Shown here: positions 1 to 11,199 of the stretch, one piece after another | How positions within the stretch are numbered: position 1 is the first letter of the stretch | Layout of the letters: each line of letters begins with the position of its first letter | DNA from: Pholis gunnellus | Lineage: Eukaryota > Chordata > Actinopteri > Perciformes > Pholidae | Length of the DNA: 64,000 bases | Direction: 5' to 3' | Assembly: GCA_910591455.2 (NCBI GenBank) | Contig: OU342807.1 | Coordinates: 16,856,594-16,920,593 of the forward strand | Position numbers and translations under genes: made by a program | Notes under the pieces: model-generated | Databases searched by the model: none | What the model saw: the letters and a program-made list of their open reading frames with translations, nothing else | What the model was told of the DNA's origin: nothing

Positions 1-1126
1 ACAGTACAATGTATTGTTTTCCTTGTTCCCACAGTTTTTCACAGTATAGCCATCCATCTAACAGAGCTGTACTACAGGTTTTGTTCCCACAGGGGCAACG
101 CATCCGAAAAAAGGTATGCATGGTATGATTGTACTGCAGGGCAGTTTGGATTAAAGCAAACAACAATACCATAGATAAACAGCTCATTAGCAATACGAAT
201 GTCTGGCTCAAAACACTTCAAAATATACCAAAAGAGGTGGCGGTCAGTAGGAAGAAAATGATGAACTGCATTGATTAATAACAGTAGAGTCAGTTTTAAT
301 TCCATGTATTTAATCTTGTAAATTAACTTCTTTACTGTACTACTGTACACCCATCCCTCTTTTTTCTCCGTGCCACTCTCTCTTTGCAGACACCCTAAAG
401 AAATCCTGCTATAGAGTTACAATCATTTTTTTGCAAAACAGATCGAAACAAGTGCTGTTGAACTTCGCGTAGCCTTACAGTCTGAAAACTGGTCTGAATG
501 TCGACTTTGTCTCTGAATATGTTGCCAACATAGTTGAGTTTTCCTCTTTAGTATCATCTCGTAAAAACGAATTAAGGACAAGGGAAGTCCCAAATCACTG
601 GCACTAAGTTGGAGTTTAAAGTCATTTTTTCCACAGTGAAAATAAAACATATAAAAACAAATATGACTAACATTAACATACTTTGTATATTTTCCCGATC
701 AGTCCACTCAGTCAATGTGTGAAACAGCCCTGGATCAAATGAGGTCCAGGTAGGACTCACTGCCCTTGAGACTGGGCTTAGAGTAGATTGTGAGCTATTA
801 AACAGAGAACGGATTTTCAAAGTAGTGAAAAGGAAAAGAAAGAGGGCAGAATTAATAAATATATCTGAGCAGGAAAAGTGGCAGATATTGAATAGTGTGA
901 AAGTGTAACTGCAAAGCTGTAGCGGAAATCCGAGATAGAAAGGGTTATTAACACAACCTGGCACGAAAGCGCCAAACTGAAAATCTGCAATTGAGAGTTA
1001 ATTACACATAAAATAAGTGTCATATCAAATGTATAGTCTAAAAGGATGGATAGAATATAATGAAATGCACATAACCGTGTATTTGACTCGTTGTTCTTTG
1101 TTCGTCTCTGGATCTGTGTGTCACAG
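1..1126 (+). other. Intronic sequence upstream of the first visible cnnm2 exon
   Basis: I find no exon here. Translations in all frames show nothing resembling the CNNM CBS or cNMP-binding-like domains that should precede the exon at 1127. The open frames are short, AT-rich and on the wrong strand. The stretch is best read as an intron of cnnm2, ending in the acceptor at 1125-1126. Confidence 0.6.
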
Positions 1127-3226
1127 GGGAAAGTGGAGGTGGAGGCAGGAAAAGAGGGGATGAAGTTTGAAGCGGGACCGTTCTCCTTCTATGGGATGTT
1201 GGCTCTGACCGCCTCGCCAGGTAAGATATCTGACCAACACACCTGGGCTTTGTTCAAAAATAAAATCAAGTTGTAATTCATCTTTGAGTGAACTAAAAGA
1301 ATGCAACTTTGTTTGCAGGTGATTTCTCTTTTATAATAATGTAAGCCAGTCTTATTTGGATCTACTGTAGCTTATGTCCGATGACAAAAGTCAAAATAGA
1401 CACAGCACCAAGTACCAAAATACTGCTTTTTATTTATTCATTGCTCTGACAATCTCAATTTTAGACTGTATTTTGTTTCGGCAAATGAATGTACAGCTGC
1501 TTCTGTTTGTGCTTGTGACCTCATTTCACACGTGACAACTTTAGCTCCTTGTGTTGAATTTAAAAAAGTTTAATATCAAAAGAAGTACTGTTTTGGTATG
1601 AGGAACTCATATAATCACTTTGACAAAGTAACTCTGTCATTGTACAGAGAGCAGTTAGCTACTACATATTTCTTTGATCTACACACTTTGCTTGATGTGA
1701 AGATGTTAAAAAGCCTTTTAGCAGCAATATACATCAAATGTGCCTTGTCCACTGTCGGCATTCACGTTGTCCTTTGTGTCGCCATTGTTGACCTGCCGGC
1801 AAAGTGACGATCAGTTTAGGACCTTCTGTGATTAAAAGCCTACATTAAATTAGACGTTTATGAACAATGATCGTAAGACTGACAAGGTTGTCCTGCAGTG
1901 ACATCATGAGAAAGCGTCAGCTCGTGAGTCCTTTCAGTTCATTCATAAACTACAGCACTATTCTCAGCCTTTTTCAGCTATTCTGATTCACATGGGTGGT
2001 GAGATCTGAGAGACCCCTAGTGGCGAAATAGTAGAACAACCTTCCTGTCGTGTGTGTGCTGGGCAGTCAGAAATCAAACATTTTGTGATAAGATTTAAGC
2101 ATTTACTTCGACTTTATCTGCTCAGTAGCAGTTAAGCTCCTGCCGTGCATAGAGCAATGGGTGGTTATACTAGTGTTGCTGATGCTTCTCTACCAGATGT
2201 AATCCAAGTTTACTGTGTTTGTTTATGCACTGATTGTTTCTCAGCTTTGACAGTCTCTCCTCTTTCTTTTCTCTTGTATCTTTCCTCTCGCCCCAGTGCC
2301 TCTGTCCCTGTCCCGTACGTTTGTGGTCAGTAGGGCAGAATCATTAGCAGGATCTCCAGGTACAGTGGCCCTTTCTGTCTATCTACGTCTATCTATGTGA
2401 TGCCACACTAGAATCAACCCGGAGTCTAGTTAGATGTGAAAAATAATAATTATGTTTTCTGCTGGAACTGAAATGTTAAAACAGAACATTGTTTTCAAAG
2501 TTTAACCCTGCATGCTTTTTTGTAAACTAACACGAGTGTTTGGTCGCCATCACGGTCTAAACGAGTATTTGTTTTCTTTTTTGTGACCAAAGAAAGAGGT
2601 TGATGGAGGCATACCTGAATGCAACATGTACCGTATATTCATGTTGTTTGTACGTGAAAGAGAAAGAGGGAGAGAGGGAAACAGTTTGAGATCGAGACTT
2701 AACACCCTCATCCCCTGAGCCATTAGTCAAGTGGCTGAATGGTGTTGGAGACTGGAGGCCCCAGAGCGAGCCCAAGCTCCGCCCCGCTCGCCCCAAACCT
2801 TTAACCCTCCGACTACATAAACAAGACCTACAGCTACAGCCCCCTGCCGGACACCACTGAGCGCACATACAAAGACACACACGTACACATACGTTCACAT
2901 GCACAGGCACATGGACGCAGAGAGCGCACAGTCCATACATAACTAAGGACATGCTGCCACGAACACAAACACACCCACATGTATCCGGAAATGCCATTGA
3001 ACAAATACACTATCTTCCTCTCTTTAGCAGTGACCTACAGTGCACCTCTAAACGTGTTTTTTTTCACCCACTTTTGGCGCCCCGCAGTGCACACGTTTGA
3101 GTGTGTTTCTGCGTGTACGTAAATACATTATGTGTGTATCTTTGACCTGGCCCCTGCGGCCCCTAGAAAGTGGAGTACTAATCCGCAAGAGTTCACATGC
3201 CAAGTCTTTGGCCCACTGCGCTCGGT

Positions 3227-3273
<47 letters not shown>

Positions 3274-5610
3274 TATTCCGACATGGGATTACATACATTC
3301 CACTAGACGTAGTAGCATTAGCGTTGGCCAAGCCGTTTCCACTTTATTGTGTGTGATTTTCACTAGGCTTCTTTAAGAAGTGGAAAACATAATCTGGCTT
3401 TAATTAAAAAATATGAAAAAAAAAAAAAAACCCAGAACAAGTCTTCTATGTAGTAGCACATCGAGGGAAGCAGCATCACTGGAGACCACCGACTCAATAC
3501 CTGCTGCTGTATGAAACTCCCCTCACCTAAAGACTTACGTAGAAATTAGATTTCCATACATCACAGCAAGCATCTGTGCTTGCTGGAAAAATATGACCCG
3601 GAAAAATGTCACCACTACACAGGATCGTATAGTGCTGCTGAAGCTGTTGAGCAGCTGAAGTAGTTTCAGAGAACATTGTGAGTTACAGCTGGTGCATCAC
3701 AAGTGTCTTTGCATCTGAAGCGATCAAAATCTGCAAAATGTGTTCGAATAGAAGATGTACTGTACGAGTAACGGGTTCTGGATTTACAGAGAACCTAACC
3801 AGACAAAACAATATGGATCAATAGCAAGTGTCATATAAACTTTTATAAACGATTAGGAATGTGAAAGACTATCACGTGATTGATGAGCGTGCCCTACAGC
3901 CATGCTAGCAGCTCTGCGAGGCTGTACCTTAGCACAGCGGTGCTATGAGCTAAATGCTAACATCGACATGCTAAAACGCACACAGTGACAATGCTAACAC
4001 GCTGATGCTAAGAAGGAATAATGTTTACCATGTTCACCATCTTAGTTTAGCGTGTTTACATGCTAACTTGAACTAATTAGCTTAAAAGAAATTGACCTGA
4101 TGATGGCAATAGAAGAAAGGTCAGAGGAGCACCAAAGTTATTCGTAAAGAGGGGAACGTGAATATCTGTGAAGGATTCATAAGGACTCATTGTGTGGGTG
4201 CCACAAATATCTGTCTTTGAATTTCATGGCAATTCAACCAATAGTTAATGAGATCTGTCAGTCAGGACCAAAGTGGTGGACCAGCTGACCAACAGACCAA
4301 CATTGCCACCCAGAGCCACGCTGCTGGTGTGGCTAGAAATGATTGTACAACGAGAGCTGTACATTCTCACAGCCGAACCAGATCAGGTTAACCCCTTTCA
4401 CAGTCCTCACCTTGTTCTCAAATTATGACTGTAATACATCTCCGCAAGCAGTTGTTCTTGCTGAGTTTTTTAAATGGATATGACAGCCCGGAGACACAAA
4501 GAACAATAGGTAGAAGGAATAGATGACAGGTCAGCATGTGAAGTGTGAGGGTTCCCTACAGAGCTGTAGCAGAGAGTGGACTGCGTCAGACCTTTTATGT
4601 TGTATGAATGAAGTTTTGGGTGTTGTTTTGTTTTTGCATGTCTTAATAATTTCTGTTTGTGAAAGACACATACAGTCATGACAAAATACTCCCTAATAAG
4701 ACAAGGTTGGAAATATTTTTCTGAGATACTTTAGCATTTCCTTAGCATTACTACTGGCTGGGGGGGTTTAAATGTATTCTCCTCTCCCATCACCTCCATA
4801 CAGAAAACAAGTCTCCTCCACGGCCGTTTGGACTCAACCACTCCGACTCTCTGAACAGGAGTGATCGTATAGACGCCATCACCCCGACTCTCGGCAGCAG
4901 CAACAACCAGCTCAACTCCTTCCTGCAGATCTACGTACCTGACTACTCAGTCAGAGCGCGCACAGACCTGCAGTATATAAAGGTGAGAACACATGCAGGT
5001 GAGCAAGAAGAGCACATTTGTGTATACTTAGATGCCGGTATAGAAGATTCTTGCGTATGATTATTAGGCAATTTATTAAATAGATTCATTGGAAAGTTGA
5101 AAAAAGGATAAAAAAAAAAGAAACAGTCGAACAAACAATTTGACATGTGAAGACAAATCATTAATTAATGAATTAACTAACTAATTCATTCATCAAAAAA
5201 AGGCTTACAATAAAAATATACTGATTTTGAAAGTGTGAGGTCGCTGTGGAACGACCTACGAGCCCAATCAATCGCAGCCAACCATTCGACCTCATCATGC
5301 CTTCATCCTCTCTACTACCTAGGTAACACGCCAACAGTACCAGAACGCCGTAATGGCGTCACGGATGGACAAAACACCCCAATCAACAGACAGTGAGTTC
5401 ACCAAGATCGAGCTCACACTGACGGAGCTCCATGACGGAGTGGAGACCCCCGCCGTAGTCGTCGTCAGCACCACAGCCAGCACCGCCGTCACCACCCCTG
5501 TCGTGTCCGTGTCCGTGGCCAACGAGACGTCCCACCTGCTCAACCAGCAGCAGAACTGTGTGGGCCTCAGCAGGAGCAACCACAGTGCCCACAACGAGGG
5601 ACCCATCTAG
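1127..5610 (+). CDS. cnnm2: Cyclin M2-like magnesium homeostasis protein, C-terminal exons (5'-partial)
   Basis: Last four coding exons of a CNNM (ancient conserved domain) membrane protein: 1127-1220, 2297-2359, 4804-4982 and 5323-5610 (TAG at 5608-5610). All junctions are AG/GT, and the phases join into 207 aa. The first exon encodes the end of the cyclic-nucleotide-binding-like domain (GKVEVEAGKEGMKFEAG, then FYGMLALTASP). The later exons encode the cytosolic tail, with PPRPFGLNHSDSL, IDAITPTLGSSNNQLNS, TRQQYQNAVMASRMDKTPQS, FTKIELTLTELHDG and the end SNHSAHNEGPI. From memory these match CNNM2 better than CNNM4, whose tail differs. The membrane DUF21 domain, the CBS pair and the start codon lie left of the window. 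CNNM2 is known as a basolateral Mg2+ homeostasis factor. Convergent nt5c2 next door supports the paralogue call. Oddity: a Val/Thr/Ser-rich insertion in the last exon. Confidence 0.93.
2297..2359 (+). CDS. cnnm2: cnnm2 cassette exon (63 bp, in frame)
   Basis: The exon is flanked by acceptor CCCCAG and donor GTACAG. It encodes PLSLSRTFVVSR followed by AESLAGSP. It is exactly 63 bp and has the same entry and exit phase, so skipping it keeps the frame (exon 1127-1220 would join 4804-4982 directly). From memory the corresponding human CNNM2 segment is alternatively spliced, so this is probably a conserved cassette. The introns either side (1221-2296 and 2360-4803) hold no other exon that I can support. 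Confidence 0.85.
3230..3272 (+). repeat. (CA)n microsatellite in cnnm2 intron
   Basis: An uninterrupted CA run of about 18 units, then CG-interrupted. It also produces spurious Thr-His and Val-Cys reading frames on both strands. Confidence 0.95.
3895..4345 (+). repeat. Degenerate dispersed teleost repeat in cnnm2 intron
   Basis: The left part is rich in GCTAACATGCTAA-like words. The right part carries the string TTTGAATTTCATGGCAATTC and then GGACCAAAGTGGTGGACC, ending in a CCACGCTGCTGGTGTGGCTA-type tail. I recognise this layout as a very common teleost interspersed element, possibly the tail of a non-LTR element. No coding capacity is seen. The exact family name needs a repeat library. Confidence 0.6.
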
Positions 5611-8440
5611 CCACCGCCGAGCCCGGTGGAGACCCAGACCCTCCACCCTGTCTCGTGGACACACACGGAGCGGTGGCGTAGACGGAGATGAGGGAAAGCG
5701 GGGAAGCGGAGGCGGGTGGAGTGAGGGTTCTGCTCCAACCAGTAGCCCCCAATCAGTCAGTGAGACCTTTTCATGGAGGGGCAGTGGGGAAGACGGGTGC
5801 TGCGTCACCCTGAACGCCCCCACCTGAACGTTGTCAGAATCCCTGCTGTACTACACCCTCTTACAGAGGGTGCACTTGGACAGTGCCTGTGACTGAGCTT
5901 CTATTTTGGGACAATCCGACACTTTCATAGCGGTGACTTGGACTGGAGGACAACGGAGTGCATGCAAACCCTGTCCCTTTCTCGTACACACACACACACA
6001 CACTGTATTTTCTCCGAAGGCCAAAGACTTTGGTCCCCCCCTTCTTACACTGGACACAGACTGTTTTTGCCCATACACACACCCATATTCAAACACAGTC
6101 ACATTCTCACACGCACACAAATGCAACTCCCCCACCCGTGCATCTTTCAGGGAAGCTCAGTCGAATGTTGATCCCATCAACGAGGACTCAAACCCAAACA
6201 AGCAGAACGGTTGGTCAAAGACTGCACCAAAAACCGCTTTGGATTTAACCGTTAAACCACGAACCAAGAATGTTTTCCTGTATTTATTTATTTTATAATA
6301 TTGTATGTATATATGTACGCGTGGAGACATGATATGACATTAACTGGCATACGAGCATGCACGAGCATGTACACAAAGGTGTGCGTGGGGCACGCGTGTC
6401 ATATCAACAAAGGACATGCTACATATATGGAGACGAACATCCATTCATGTATATGAGGAGGTGAGGGTCTTTTACAGATACAGTATGTATATTACAGATC
6501 TTGTTATTTTTACTATTATCCTAAATCAGGCTTATGGTACACTATCTTTTTCACCTTAAAAAAATCACACTATTGCCTTTAAGAGAAATCATATAGTTAA
6601 TTATTTTAACAAAGTGCAATGAACAGCAATTTATTTAAGAGATGATTATGAATTTTAAAAAAAAATCACTGTAATATAAATTGACAGATATATTTGTATG
6701 TATGTACTGTATGTATATGTACATTTGTTTTTTGAATAATGCTAAACTGCAACCATCCACAAGCAAAATTGTCCTTTCAGTCAGTCACTCCTTCTCTTTG
6801 TCTCTTCCATGTTTTTGCATCCTTTGACCTCAAACACAGCGTCTATATGTCCATATGGGAGTAATGTTGCCTAGACTTTAAGTGCCATACCTATGCATGT
6901 GGAGGTTGTGTGTCTTATTTTTTTGCCAATTTTTACGCATAGTCAAACTTGATAATTGCACAGTATTAATGACCTCATCTAACATGTTGAGCATCATCAA
7001 CGTCACAAAAAGTAACCTCGACATTAAACATGTCCATGAATGATACACAGCTATGCTTTTCCACTGTTAATGTCTGAACTTGTTTTTGTTTTTTATTTTG
7101 CATGTGAGGTACATGCACGTGTGTGTCCACAAAACATTGCCAAACGGTTAAGTTCATAAACGCAATTTCTTCTTTCTTTTTTTTAAAGTAGTGAATGTGA
7201 AAGAGACTTTACTTGTTTTGGCTCCCCACACATTGTAAATTATAATCCATGTTTAATAATTCTTGAGTTATTTCAGTTCAAAATCCAAAACATTCTTCAC
7301 AAATGTTGGCTGCTATTAAAGATATATATATATTTCTTTCTTTCACAATTTGGGAAATACACAAAATTGCGTTCTTGCAAAGAGTTAGCCGAGAAGATAC
7401 GAGTCGAGTAGTCTTCTCATCTAACTCTCGGCAAGAAAGTAAATAAGTGTAAATGTCGAACTACTACTCTATATCTTCTTTTTTATGAGTTTTTTTTTTT
7501 TGCGTTAGTACCTTCTTGCCCTTTTTGTTTTACCTCATAAAGACAGGAATGAGTTTTAAGATAAGTGTGCTTGAAATTTTTCCTAAAGCTACATAAGTCA
7601 TAGTGTAGAATAATTCAGTTTACTCCATATCTGTAGGGGCGTTGATTTCTAACTCTTTAACTAAAAAATGACTTTGATTCCACTTCCAGGCCTGTTCATT
7701 AACATTATATGTACTGTATACGGGCACTTTTCTTGCCACCTTACAGGCAACAACAATGTCCTAAAGCTAAATTCATTTGATATTCAGTTGTGGTTTGTAA
7801 CCACTGGTGGTCGCTGTGTTTCCACATGTAATCCAATGTGTGCGTAACACCCCCCTGAAACGGCACACATGGACAAACAGCCCTTCCATCTGCTCAGCCA
7901 CGCCGGGCGTCTCGGTTGTATAACCAGGCACAGAGTACGTCTGCATTGTTTGCAGCTGTTTTCGCTGTTGTTTATTGTTTACTTGAAAGAGCTCCTATGC
8001 AGCAGACCCACTCCTGCCCCGCAGGGACAATCACTGCAGAGATACAGCAATGAATGATGATTAGATTGTAAGATTGTGCTTTGGGACATTCATACTCTGC
8101 TTTACAGACTCAGTGCCTGACAGGAGAACAAGAAGCATGATGACATTTCAAAAGTCCAAACGCCGGGGGGAAGCATCAGCTGTTCCTGGGTTATTTCAAT
8201 TATCCTGTTCAACACACACACACGTTATCTTTTTCTCTTACACACTCCATCCTCTGCTGAACACAAGATTATCACCCTTCCATTATGTGAATGCTTTGCA
8301 GGCCTGTGTTTATCTGGTCTTTTGTCCATCCCAATGCTGCTACTGTACCCATGTGCTGTCCATAGTGCTTCTTCTACCTGACAACAACATTCCCATTGCC
8401 TCCTGCAGCTGGTGGTTTAATAAAAAAGTGAATGATTAAC
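5611..8440 (+). other. cnnm2: Probable cnnm2 3' UTR
   Basis: Downstream of the TAG at 5608-5610 there is no further exon. The stretch is increasingly AT-rich and lacks coding character. Candidate polyadenylation signals AATAAA occur at 8419-8424 and 8535-8540, so a 3' UTR of about 2.8 kb is plausible; the true end could be earlier. A short CA run sits at about 5987-6002. The stretch also includes the repeat at 7330-7460. Confidence 0.5.
7330..7460. repeat. Inverted pair of a short dispersed repeat core
   Basis: The segment TTTGGGAAATACAC...CTTGCAAAGAGTTAG...GAGAAGATACGAG is followed at once by GTCTTCTCATCTAACTCTCG...GCAAGAAAG, roughly its reverse complement. The core (CTTGC..GAGAGTTAGATGAGAAGAT) recurs at about 47640-47815, 49910-50030 and 53910-54180, so this looks like two head-to-head fragments of one teleost element. 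Confidence 0.6.
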
Positions 8441-8911
8441 AGACAGACCGTTGGTGGCTCAATGTACTCAATCTAATGCTCTGCTGCTTCTAAATGTTTT
8501 TTTAATGCATTTTTTTTTTTTGTTATGCTTTAGCAATAAATACAGCCAGTTGCTTAATATGAGTTTGAAATGGAAATTGGATCTCGGATATTTATTGAAA
8601 TCACACACACACAACACAATAGTGAACACAACTTTGGGATTTCTTGTTCTAGGCCTTTGTTGTAGCCAACACAGATCAAAAAAGTATTTACATTACAGGA
8701 GCCCAATGAAATGTGTAATGACGGCTTGATTTCCACTCATTATTTCGGTTGCTGCCCAAATAGCACAGACCTACTGACACTAGTGTGGGGTGAATGTCAT
8801 GTTGTGCTGTTGTGCGTGGCCTCTTAGGATAGCACTGTTACATGAACATGGGGCAATTCATAGGCTACGACTATTAACAGCATACCTGTAATATTGTTGG
8901 CAGATGACATC

Positions 8912-9632
8912 ATTTACTTATTTCGACATATGTGACTTTTTTCGACATGCCATATGAGTTTTTTTGACATGCTGTGACTTTTTTGAGAACTTTTTGGGAA
9001 ATAATTTAATCTGACCTTTTTAAAATACTATACTCTGACTTTTTTTGTCATACTATACTTTTAATTTATGAGGACTTTTTTGATTATTCTGACTTTTCTA
9101 TACTTTGACGTTTTTCGACCTACTATACTTTCACTTATTTTTAAATGCTATACTATGACTTTTTCATGTTTTTTAACATACTATATAATAACTTTTTTTA
9201 CATACTAAACTATCACTCTTATTGTACTAGATTACTTTTTTCGACATGACTGACCTTTTTAGAAAAACTTTGTTTGATATATATGATACTATGACTTTTA
9301 GGGAAATCTTTGACATACGACACTGACTTTTTTATATACTGTACTCTGACTTTTTATACTGTACTCTGACTTTTTTGTGATTCTATTACAGTACCATCAC
9401 TATTCTTCTATCACTATTCTATCATCACTATTCTATTACAATACCATCACTTTTTCATGTCACTTTTTTACTTTTACTTTTTTCAACATATACTTTGTTA
9501 TACTATACTATGATTTTTTTTATCTCTTTTTTAACCTCCTATTCAAAGACTTTGTGACTTTTTATATGTACTATATACTATTACCTTTTTGATATACTAT
9601 AATATGATCTTTGTCAACATACTATACCCTGA
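8912..9632. repeat. Degenerate A/T-rich tandem array (part 1)
   Basis: Many imperfect reiterations of two words, TGACTTTTTT and CGACATACTATACTATG, at variable spacing of about 25-45 bp. No reading frame is conserved between units; the apparent ORFs are low-complexity Tyr/Phe/Leu strings. Interpreted as an old minisatellite-like array. A second block follows at 9957-10585. Confidence 0.8.
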
Positions 9633-9740
9633 TGTTTTTGAGTTAGCAAGAAAGAAAGAAAAACACAAAAAACGTCTGAAGTGTAAAGATCATATCCCAA
9701 CTGAACAAAAACTCGTGAAATAGCAGATAAATATCTCAGA

Positions 9741-9800
9741 TCAAATAGCTCAGAGGGATAGAAGACTGGTACGTAGAGTGGAGGTTGTGGGTACAATCCA
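9741..9800 (+). mobile_element. tRNA-like SINE head or tRNA pseudogene
   Basis: TAGCTCAGAGGGATAGAAG resembles a Pol III A box of a tRNA gene. About 30 bp later GGTTGTGGGTACAATCC resembles a T-arm/B box with two or three changes. No clean cloverleaf or anticodon arm can be drawn, so it is not a functional tRNA. It lies in the gap between the two blocks of the A/T-rich array. The 3' limit of any SINE body is not clear. Confidence 0.45.
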
Positions 9801-9956
9801 AATGTGGTGAATTTTGAGGTCTAACCCCTACTGTGAAAAGTCAGATATGCAAAGAGAACAGTTGTAAGTGTGCGTGCTTGGTTGGTTTCAGGTATAGAAG
9901 GCGTCAGAGCCAGAAACTCTGTGGTTCTCAGTCTTGTTCCAGAATGTTGCCCTGTG

Positions 9957-10585
9957 CATACTACTACAACAACCATAACTATGGCATACTATACCATGAC
10001 ACTTTCACAGCTTCATTTTACAACCTAGAATATTGTTATATTTTACGGCCTACCATTAGGATATGGTTGTGGCATACTACTTTGACTCTGGTTAATGACA
10101 TTTTTACGACTCTATTATGTCAAACTTTTGAATGACTTTTTATTGCTTTTTGAAGACATTTTTATGGCATACTACCCTCTTCATTTTCTTAAGAGATTTT
10201 TTTATGGCATGCTATGCTATTTTCATGACTTTATTATATTATTTTTACTATATTTTTTGCCATGCTATTCTAAGACATATTTATTACATTCTATATTATG
10301 ACATTTCTATGGCATACTCAACGAAGACTAAACTATTTTTCTGAATCACATTTGTATAATTTTTTTCATACGAAACTATGACATTGTTTCGACACTTTTT
10401 ACTTTGTATACCATGACTTCTTGTGCTTTTTTAAAGCAATGAGATATCTCAATTACTATACTATTACATATTCTATTACATTTTAATTGCATACTACCCT
10501 ATGATATTTTCATGACTTTGTAATGACGTTTTTTTTTGCCATGCTATTCATTTTAGACATTATATTACATACTATACATTGTCTT
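9957..10585. repeat. Degenerate A/T-rich tandem array (part 2)
   Basis: Same composition as the block at 8912-9632 but with different dominant words: TATGGCATACTA, CATGACTTT and GACATTTTTATGGCATACTA. It probably descends from the same array and diverged, or was interrupted by the segment at 9640-9950. Confidence 0.7.
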
Positions 10586-10764
10586 TGTTTGGGCAACATG
10601 GCGGTTTTGCCATTTTACAACTGTTTCTCCAGACCTTGGAGCCAAAATGAGCTCATATTGACTTCCTGTTTCTAAAAATGTTCAAAGCAATTATTTTGTA
10701 GTCACTTGATTAACAACACTTATTCAAGTTGCCATGTTAATATTGAAAAGTTAAAGTTAATGTT

Positions 10765-11156
10765 AAGGTGAAAATAGCAATACCCCCGGGTAAAAATACT
10801 CTGAAGTAAAAGTCCTGCAATCTAAATTATACTTAATGAAATGATATACACGACTGGAATATAATACCATGCATTAGTAAGCATCAATGATGTTGCAGCT
10901 GGTAAAGAGGTAATTACCTTGCTCTGTATGCTCTGTATAGCTAAATTCATAAAAATACAACATAATGTATTAATTTATATTTTGTACAATAATTTCAATA
11001 CTGCAAAGTAACTGGAGACTATGTAATGTACAATATTGGCTTCCAAAATATACAGTATGGTAGTAGAAGTACAAATGGAAATACTGAAGGTCAAGTACCT
11101 CAAAATCCTGTGTTAGTACAGTAGAGTAAATGTACTTAGTTACATTCCACCACTGT
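10765..11156 (+). mobile_element. MITE-like element copy B (ends in CCACCACTG)
   Basis: Starts near GTAAAAATACTCTGAAGTAAAAGTC and ends GTACTTAGTTACATTCCACCACTG (each written here only as a landmark). I recognise it as an abundant teleost non-autonomous element with a CAGTGGTGGAAGAAGTAC left end and an inverted TTCCACCACTG right end. The left terminus is missing here. Related copies: 34648-35505 and 42155-42703. Confidence 0.65.
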
Positions 11157-11199
11157 TTTAATGGTACATGTATTATTTACAAAGCAGTTAATCCAGCCC

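Noticed and set aside
5383..5823. 146-codon minus-strand frame at the end of cnnm2
   Set aside because: Antisense of the last cnnm2 exon and GC-rich UTR; no homology.
9746..9797. Functional tRNA gene
   Set aside because: A/B-box resemblance only; the acceptor and anticodon stems do not pair, so a SINE head or pseudogene is more likely.
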